Source: Heterodera schachtii (taxonomy: Eukaryota; Nematoda; Chromadorea; Rhabditida; Heteroderidae). Taken from it: a DNA stretch of 64,000 bases. Position numbers and translations under genes: made by a program. The DNA is taken from assembly GCA_023374025.1 (NCBI GenBank), contig SIJG01000022.1, forward strand, positions 186,001-250,000. The letters run 5' to 3'. The notes beneath the pieces are model-generated. The model saw only the letters and a list, made by a program, of their open reading frames with translations, searched no databases and had not been told where the DNA came from. This document shows positions 57,233 to 64,000 of this stretch, piece by piece. Numbering within the stretch: position 1 is the stretch's first letter; each line of letters begins with the position of its first letter.

Positions 57233-57921
57233 GGGGTGATCGGAAGAGGCGGGTCATTTCAGTACGGAATAAATTATTTTAATTAATTAATAATGTAATT
57301 ATTTTAATTAATTAATAATGTAATTATTTTGATCTATTAATTAGATTTGCGGATTTTGAGCCTAATTATAATTTTGATTTATTGTTTTAACATTTCCCAA
57401 ACAAGTTACATTTTTGTGAGAGAAATACAGTGCCCCAAAAAAGTCTGGCTCCCTATCATTTCGTCACTGATCGTTTCGTCACTGTTCAGTTCGTCACTGA
57501 TCATTTCGTCACTGAGAAAATTTTTAAAAATTGTTTGGTATATTGTCTTTTAAAGTCATCTCTTCTCCAAAATTGTTTTTACCCAAAATCTGTCGTAAAG
57601 CCAGGCAAAAATTTTTTTACAATAATGTTTTTTTGGCAAAATTTTGTGATAAAAATTGCTTGAAAATTCGAGAACATTTGTTAAAAAGGCAGTGCCGCGA
57701 AGAGACGATGTGCGGGGTAGTGCTAATTTGTAAGACTCTCTTGTCTCGTTCGAGAAAAGTCTTGGGTTTTTTGGTCTCAAGCAGCACTAGTGCGGGGGGG
57801 GGGGGGGGAGGGGGATCGCAAAAATTTCACAAAAGGTCATCGTAAATATCATCCCTGACTTCCCGCCCCTCCTCTCTCGGCCAATCGTACACATACGGGA
57901 ACTCAGCATGCCGACCCCTTG

Positions 57922-58221
57922 GGGGCCAGGCTGTTTTCGTACGGGCCCTTTTTTTCGTACGAGCACATGTTTTTTGATCATAACTTTTTTTTGTCAACCA
58001 AATCCAACGATCTTGATAGCATTCGAGAGCCCTTCATATGCTCTATTAGCCTGCAAAATTCTGGCCATAACTTTTTTTGAGCCTTAACGAAATTTTTGAA
58101 ATTTTGAATGATAATAGAGGACACATAGGGCTACCGAATGATATGAACAATATTGGATTTGGTTGACAAATAAAAAAGTTATAGTCAAAAATTTGTGCTC
58201 GTACGAAAACGACCCGGACCC
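57922..58221. mobile_element. Palindromic MULE-type MITE, 300 bp, 9-bp TSD
   Basis: Ends GGGGCCAGGCTGTTTTCGTACG and, inverted, GGGTCCGGGTCGTTTTCGTACG; flanked by GACCCCTTG (57913-57921, 58222-58230). Arms pair through gtcaaccaaatccaa and a diverged ctattagcctgcaaaatt core. Its ends resemble those of the element at 46820. Nested in element II. Confidence 0.8.
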
Positions 58222-58609
58222 GACCCCTTGTACAATAATGCTCTGAATATATTATGGCGAAAAATAAATAAATTTTAGAAATAAGCACCTTTGGAAGTGG
58301 AATTAAATGAGAAGCTAAATTGGTCATTTTTATTTCAGAGAAACCCTTTCAAATCTCATAATTAACAAATTTATTTATTTCTTTTTGCTAGCACGTTTGT
58401 TTTTAAAGAATTTTGTTGTTTTTTAGGGGCGATGTGCCAAACTTTTTTTTTAAATTTTTCTCGGTGACGAAATGATCAGTGACGAACTGAACAGTGACGA
58501 ACTGAACAGTGACGAAATGATCGGCCACCAAAAATCTTGACTCAAACCTAAAAAATATCTTATAGTTCATTTAAAAATTTAAAATAATTCATGCTTGCAT
58601 AACTCTGGT

Positions 58610-58830
58610 GCTGATCAAAAAAGTCTCTTACACCAACTTGATCAGATCACTCCTTCCTAGTGACCGGGACACCCCAAAACACACTGAAAGTCGGTGAAAC
58701 TTTCGAAAAAAAAATCCCTAGTGGCTTGGAAAATTTTTTCTAGAAAAAATAGGCAAGCTACTAGAAAAAGCACAACATTTGCTATCGAATTGTTTTTGGA
58801 ATGGTGGATCTATGATTTGTATATAGAAAG
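58610..58830 (+). repeat. Dispersed 220-bp repeat, copy 2
   Basis: Ordered match to 46548-46770; lies in the spacer of element II. Confidence 0.75.
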
Positions 58831-59123
58831 TTATACCAAACGAAATTTTTTGAAATTTTACAGGCAAATTGAGGACACTTAGGGCTATAAAAAATACCAA
58901 GATTGTTTAATTTGGATGTTTCTTGAAGAAGTAATGGCGAATTAAATTTATCAAATTATTGTATGGTCGTGTCTTTTTTTATGGTTGTGTAAACTGAAAT
59001 AGAGCCAGATATATTTATTACTTATTAGATTATTATTCATTTGTTAATTAACTAATTAATTTAATTAATTAAATAATTTATTCCGTACTGAAATGACCCG
59101 CCTCTTCCGATCACCCCTCATCC

Positions 59124-59245
59124 ATACTTTTGACACTTCGCCCACATCGATACTTTTGACACTTCGCCCGCATCGATACTTTTGACACTTCGCCCGCATT
59201 GATACTTTTGACACTTCGCCACATCGATACTTTTGACACTTTACC
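59124..59245 (-). repeat. 26-bp minisatellite, right arm of element II
   Basis: Four to five inverted units. Confidence 0.9.
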
Positions 59246-59260
59246 CACCACGCCATTCCC

Positions 59261-60113
59261 TATTTGAGAGCCGAAGCGCCTCCGACTTACCAAAGGCAGC
59301 TATGCCACTGCCTCACTCCGTATTTTCTGAATGCACATAACCTAAGAATTGAAAATTTTCTCAAAAATTGATCCCGAACATATAATTTTTTTTATTGATA
59401 AAAATTTTCAGTTTTAAAATTGTCCTTACCCAAAGTTTTTTTAATATTTAATAATTTCAAACACAAGTAAAATAAGTGTTTGATTAAGTTTTTATGTGGT
59501 TTGCTACCTAAAAAGCGTTAATAAAAAAATTTATTTGCCTATTTTAGTGCCTATTCAAGGAAACTTTAGCCACTTCGACCAGAACCCAATTAAATAAGAT
59601 TTATATGCAATCCCAGACATGAAAATATATTTAAAAAATTTATTTTTATTAAATTCATTATATTTTTCAATTATCTTGGTATCATTCAATAGCCAAGCAT
59701 TTTCTCGATTAGCCTGCAAAATTTCAAAATTTTTTTATCAACTTTCGAGAAAATTGTATGAAAGTTTTGTAGGCTAATAGAGATAAACTGGGTAATCCAA
59801 AAATACCAAGAATATATATATTTTGTAAATGGTGACTAAATTGTATAATTTTGTAAACGGTGACGTAAATTATATAAACTACATAATGCATTGTTAAAAT
59901 ATTCTATGTTTGAAGCTTTTTAGTGTTTTCTATTTTTAGTGCCTAAAGCCTACCTATTTTGCTAGTTTTTAGAGCCTAAAAATATTAGCTCTACTCTATT
60001 ATTGCTATTTATAAGAATGCTTTAAGCAGGCACAATATAAACGGCAATAAATAATTACAAATTACCTTGCTAATTAATTGTCCACCATTATTCATTAAGC
60101 ATTTCGCAAAACA
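59261..60113. other. Intergenic
   Basis: 59670-59820 is a decayed hairpin with cttggtatcattcaatagc, gattagcctgcaaaatttc and their inverse. aatataaac at about 60031 could serve as TATA for the next gene. Confidence 0.5.
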
Positions 60114-60492
60114 ATGTTCAACAAATCAAGACGTATTGTTTTATTGGTTTTGATCAACATATGCTTTTCTGGTGAAGACAATGCGAATGCAATGGAATAT
60201 TGGAATGACAATTATAATCATAATTATACCAATTTTAATAATGCTAATGAGTCTAATGAGTTGGGCAACAATACTGAATCAACACCATCACAAATTTTCT
60301 TGGGAAACATTCAAATAAGAAAAATAAACTCTAAAAATATATGGAAATACGAACCAGCTAAAAATGTGGTAAATGAAATTATTGAATTAATTAAATTTAA
60401 TTTGATATTTTAAATCTTGATTTTTTTTTCTTTATCCATTTTAGTGCATTGAACTTTTTTGTGGGTCAAATAATATAAACAATGGAATTTAA
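60114..60492 (+). CDS. Secreted Asn-rich protein candidate, two exons
   Basis: Exon 1 60114-60368 and exon 2 60445-60492, phase 0, 100 residues. Signal peptide at 1-26 (RRIVLLVLINICFSGEDNANA), then an Asn/Tyr-rich stretch (NHNYTNFNNANESNELGNN), then a more regular region to VCIELFCGSNNINNGI. Exon 2 stops eight bases after the ATG of the next frame begins, so this could be the 5' end of the gene below, separated by a 1-nt frameshift. No family recognised. Confidence 0.45.
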
Positions 60493-61225
60493 ATTTGAAG
60501 AAATTTTGTCTTATGAACAAATTGAAAAACTTGAAAAGTGCAAATTTAATATTCACATTGGATTCTACAAACAAAGAGTAAGAATAATACAACAAATTGA
60601 CAATAATAATTAATAATTGGTTATTTAGTTAAATGTTTTCAATCTTTCAAATAATGAAAAAACAACAATTTTTAAGGAAACGAGTTTACAAATGTTTTAC
60701 CAAGAGCAGCAAATTATGAAAGTTTTTGCGAAGCTTGAGAGCTTCAGTTGCCTTATGTTTTTCAAAAAAGGAGATAATGTAGAAATCAACAATTTTAAAG
60801 TAAATAATCAACTAACTAATTAGCATAGTCATTTAAATTATTAAAAAAAATTTGTTATAATATTATTTTTTGTTTGTTCAATTCTTTTAATAGATCGACT
60901 TCAATTCAAAGACAAAATATGCTAATATTAATGGGGCAGACGCAAAACAAATCATTGATGACAAACATAACTTAGATTTTGCCGCTCAACAAAGTCGCAT
61001 TTTTAGAAATAACTTTCAACGTTAGTGATAAAAAATTGTATTAAAAAATAAAATAATTTTCAAATTTTTAAATTAAAATATATATAATTATTTTAAGAAT
61101 TAGAAGGCCCAAGCGACGGAGCAAGCTCATCACCAGCATCAGACGAGAACCAAAATAAGCAAAAAAGGCAAGATGATCAGTTTATTATTATAATCGGGCG
61201 GCAAGAACAAAGAGAAAAAGAATAG
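60482..61225 (+). CDS. Unrecognised four-exon gene
   Basis: Exons 60482-60577, 60629-60799, 60894-61020 and 61098-61225, GT-AG and phase-consistent, 173 residues. Starts MEFKFEEILSYEQIEKLEKC, middle FKKGDNVEINNFKIDFNSKT, C-terminus hydrophilic (GPSDGASSSPASDENQN) ending GRQEQREKE. No signal peptide of its own and no domain I know. It overlaps the end of the preceding frame by eleven bases, which suggests one broken secreted-protein gene rather than two genes. Confidence 0.5.
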
Positions 61226-61844
61226 ACAGCCGAATGTTATTGATTTTATATAAAAAGGACAGTAAGGGATGAGAAAATACAGATAGAATCAGGGTCAGGG
61301 TAACGATGGAAAGACTATTTTAGGGTTGTTTTTGGCTGTTTTGTCATATTTCGAGAAATCTAGCCTAGCAAATATTGTATTTGGGCGTCTCATAAGTTTT
61401 GGTCATGATAATTTATTTATTTATTTCTGTCTTTTTTTCTTTGTAATTGGTTCTGTTTTATTACCATTTTCAAGAATAAATTTTTGCATAAATTTAATTG
61501 CGCAAATTTATAGCGACCCGACGAAGTCACAAAATTATTGGTATGGGGACATTGCTCTTTCATTTGCTCATCTCGTAAAAATGGCAAATTTCTTTATCAA
61601 TTTTAAAATGTTTAGGTTTTTTTATTTATTAAAATATTTTTTTAGGACTGAATAATAACCCATCCTCGGCTATTCCCCACACAATACACAAAAAAAAAAA
61701 GATTTATTTTCACAAAATTCTTCATTGAAAGTAAGCGGCTTCATCCCTTTTTTGACAAATAAATAATAAATAAAAATATTTTTATACATATTTTAAAAAA
61801 AGTGGAAAAATTGTTAAAAATAAAATGTGAAAAAATATATGAAA
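61226..61844. other. 3' flanks, convergent
   Basis: A 109-codon frame at 61326-61655 with one strong hydrophobic stretch lacks an ATG start (TTG) and is not called as a gene. Otherwise AT-rich. Confidence 0.4.
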
Positions 61845-64000
61845 TTATTGCGATTGTTTGTGGCATTTGTTGAGGTCGAATTTGAAGTTCGGTCCGAAAT
61901 TTGCTTCAATCAAATCACCCGAATCACCCAAGGAAATGCATGGAAACAGAGGAAGATCAGTAGTAGAAAAAGGAGAAGCGAAAGTGGACAAATTGCCAGC
62001 ATCTGAAAATTATGTAAAAATAAAATAAAATAATTCTTGAAAATTATTTGAAAGATGGGAGAGTGGAACAAGTCTTCGAAATTTCAAATAAAAGTAAAAA
62101 TAATTCTTGTTTCAATATCGTTATTAAAAGAATATTAATCAAAGTGAGGATTTTCGGAAATTTTTAGTGAACAGAATTCCATTTTGGCTTTTATAAATTA
62201 GAAATTGCCTCCATCCCTACGAAAAATGCCAACCAATTCGTTGGCCATTTTTGGTGAAAATTATCCGTCGCATGGCCAAATGGATGCCGCATCCGACCAC
62301 ATCGCCACAGCCGAAAGTTTCATTTCCGGTTTGGAATGAACCATTAACCCAGAAAAAACCGTCGCCTTCGTACGCAAAAGTGCCGCGGCATTTTCTGACT
62401 GAGTTGTCCAACGACGCGTGCTGTTTGGAGGCGAGTCCGATGAGAGCGTAGCTGAAGATGAGCATGGAGAAAAGATAATTAAAAGGCAATAAAATTTAAT
62501 TATTTTGTACAAATCAATAAAATAATTGAATGATAATTAATAAATGCATACTCTTTCACATTTGAAACGTGAATTTCAAAGTAAAAAATGCCCCATTCAC
62601 TGCTCGGCACAGCGTAATTTGCGAACACTGAGCGCCAAACTTTAAGAAAATATTTAAATTTAAAATCCGGAATACGGCAGACACCCTTTTTTGACTAATT
62701 TACACATTTTTTGTATCACTCGAAATCTCTCCATTAGCTCTATTAGGCTCCAAAATTAAAATGAAAGTTTTTAGAAATCAGACTTTTCGCCTGACATTTT
62801 AATTGTATTCGGCGCTGAAAGGGCAGCGCCGAAATACCTCCCCCCCGTGACCAATCATTACATTACCATTTCTGTCATGTCGATAATGAACCGTTTGGCA
62901 TTCTGCACCAATGATTTCGAGGTAACTGTGACAAGCATTGGCATCCCAACAATTTTGGTTTTGTTGTTGTTGCAGCGTCGGGAGGACCTTCAAACCGAAA
63001 AAATAAAAATTGTTTTTGAACATTTTTACTTTATTTATGCCATTTTTATTTCGACAAAATTTCACCTTCCCATTGGCCGGGTTGAACTTGAAGTCAGGCC
63101 CAAAGTTGGTCTCAATTTTGTCACCCGATCGCCACAACGAAACGCATGGAAAGAACGGAAGATGATCAGCAGAAGAGGCAGAAACAGGGACAATGAACAG
63201 ATTTGGGGTATCTAAAAACGGATTAAAATGGAAAAACAAATGATTTCCCAACCCAATCGTTGGCCATTTTTCATGAAAATAATCCGTCGAGTGGCCAAAT
63301 GGACGCCCATTCCGACGACATCGCCGTGCGAAAATTTGGCATTTTCATTCACCCAGCGGGAACCATTCGCCCAAAAACAGCCGTCGCTTTCATATCCGTA
63401 GCTGTCCAACTGATATCCGACCAATTGGGACAGAGACATTGCTTTGGTGGCGAGTCCAATTGTGGCATTCCTAAAATTAAAATTTTAAAAATATCGATTG
63501 ATCATTTCGGCACGGCCGGTTATCTAACAGAAATTAGCGCCAAAAGAGGCAACGGATTTCATCCCTTATTTGTTATTTTGTTCTGGGTTTGTGCCTGTAA
63601 AATTTTTTCGTTCGTTTACTTTACTTTTTCATGTTTAAGATTTTGATTTCGAAGTAAAAAATGCCGAATTCACTGTTGAGTGGCATTGCGCGTTCTGCGA
63701 AGACAGAGCGAAAATCTTTAGAAAATATTTAATTTTTTAAATTAAATTTTCATGATGAAATTACAATTTCCATTTTCCACTTTATAATGGACTGTCAAAC
63801 ATTCGGAGCCAACGATTTCGAGATCATTGTGACAGGCATTTGAATCCCAACAATTTTGTTGTTGGATAATTGGAAATATCTGAAATCACTCACTTTTTTA
63901 TTGTAAAATGGAAATAAATATTATATATAATTATTTATATTTTTTTTTCATTAACAATTTTACCTCGTCAAAGTTCAGACGATCATTTTGATTTGGATGA
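61845..64000 (-). CDS. Tandem-SPRY (B30.2-like) protein, partial
   Basis: Nine exons, all phase-consistent: 63964-64000 (5' incomplete), 63765-63879, 63625-63715, 63253-63470, 63066-63211, 62867-62987, 62552-62639, 62234-62451, 61845-62002. At least 396 residues. Two full SPRY units follow each other: each starts NCWD.NACH..LEI.G.EC with TVHY, continues RSVFA and GIFYFEI, then GLA.K, a D(G)FFWVNG- or CFWANG-type block, GDVVG.G.HLA.RRI.F, KNGQR and FPC.SL..SGD.IE.NFGP.FKF. Intron positions and phases repeat in both units, so they arose by internal exon-block duplication. SPRY domains bind protein partners. Cyst nematodes carry a large SPRY family including secreted effectors (SPRYSECs) that act in plant cells. 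A signal peptide would lie outside the window, so secretion is unknown. Confidence 0.85.

Larger units (their letters stand above)
57018..59252. mobile_element. Foldback-like element II, 2.24 kb, 8-bp TSD
   Basis: Flanked by CCATTCCC (57010-57017, 59253-59260). Outer arms are a 26-bp minisatellite (gaagtgtcaaaagtatcgat core, 57028-57232) and its inverse (59124-59245). Next inward come ggaagaggcgggtcatttca (about 57242/59090) and an AT-rich attaattaatt region. An inner inverted minisatellite of about 16 bp (tttcgtcactgatc) lies at 57463-57517 and 58463-58530. A palindromic MITE sits at the core. No transposase gene. Confidence 0.8.

Noticed and set aside
57019..57282. ORF with repeated SVKSIDAGEVSKVSM units
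   Set aside because: 26-bp minisatellite translated; all three frames are open.
61326..61655. Membrane protein gene
   Set aside because: Starts with TTG, no splice signals, AT-rich composition favours chance hydrophobic codons.

Overview
The window is eukaryotic nuclear DNA, mostly AT-rich, with spliced genes carrying short GT-AG introns. The protein families point to a plant-parasitic cyst nematode (Heteroderidae, Globodera or Heterodera type): a repeated F-box-like family, a tandem-SPRY protein of the SPRYSEC kind, a nematode-style DEG/ENaC channel, Polinton/Maverick remnants and short secreted-protein candidates. The species is inferred, not proven. Exon coordinates below come from reading splice sites and checking codon phase by hand; there is no transcript evidence.

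Layout. 1-1033: terminal exon of an SGNH-like protein, cut by the window edge. 1.1-6.5 kb: repeats and gene debris. 6.5-10.0 kb: two tandem paralogous F-box-like genes, the first broken by a 1-nt deletion. 10.6-11.5 kb: C-terminal half of a UPF1-like helicase with a CCHC knuckle. 11.8-15.9 kb: a degenerate Ty3/Gypsy pol joined to a Polinton piece (packaging ATPase and two small genes). 15.9-18.2 kb: a near-identical 2.33-kb second copy of 9.5-11.8 kb, ending at a 10-N gap. 18.2-24.1 kb: a Merlin-type MITE, a Polinton polymerase remnant and a RING-H2 gene. 24.2-29.7 kb: three adjacent satellites with periods of about 72, 157 and 127 bp.

29.7-41.7 kb is a 12-kb imperfect palindrome. Its right arm and centre hold an LTR retroelement whose single 1687-codon ORF reads gag, an envelope-like glycoprotein, protease, then reverse transcriptase. 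Its left arm is an inverted, nearly identical copy of LTR-gag-env. 42-61 kb holds secreted-protein candidate exons, a complete DEG/ENaC gene (51.0-54.4 kb), and a dense set of short inverted-repeat elements, several with clear target-site duplications. These include two foldback-like elements with nested minisatellite arms (45.3-48.6 and 57.0-59.3 kb), three Mutator-like palindromic elements, a Merlin element and a hAT-type MITE. 61.8-64.0 kb: a gene with two SPRY domains, running off the right edge.

The host genes look like the rapidly evolving, parasitism-associated part of such a genome, sitting in repeat-rich DNA. Most mobile genes here are broken. The parts most worth checking as new are the gag-env-pro-pol gene order inside the palindrome, and the foldback/MULE/Merlin set defined by terminal repeats plus target duplications.
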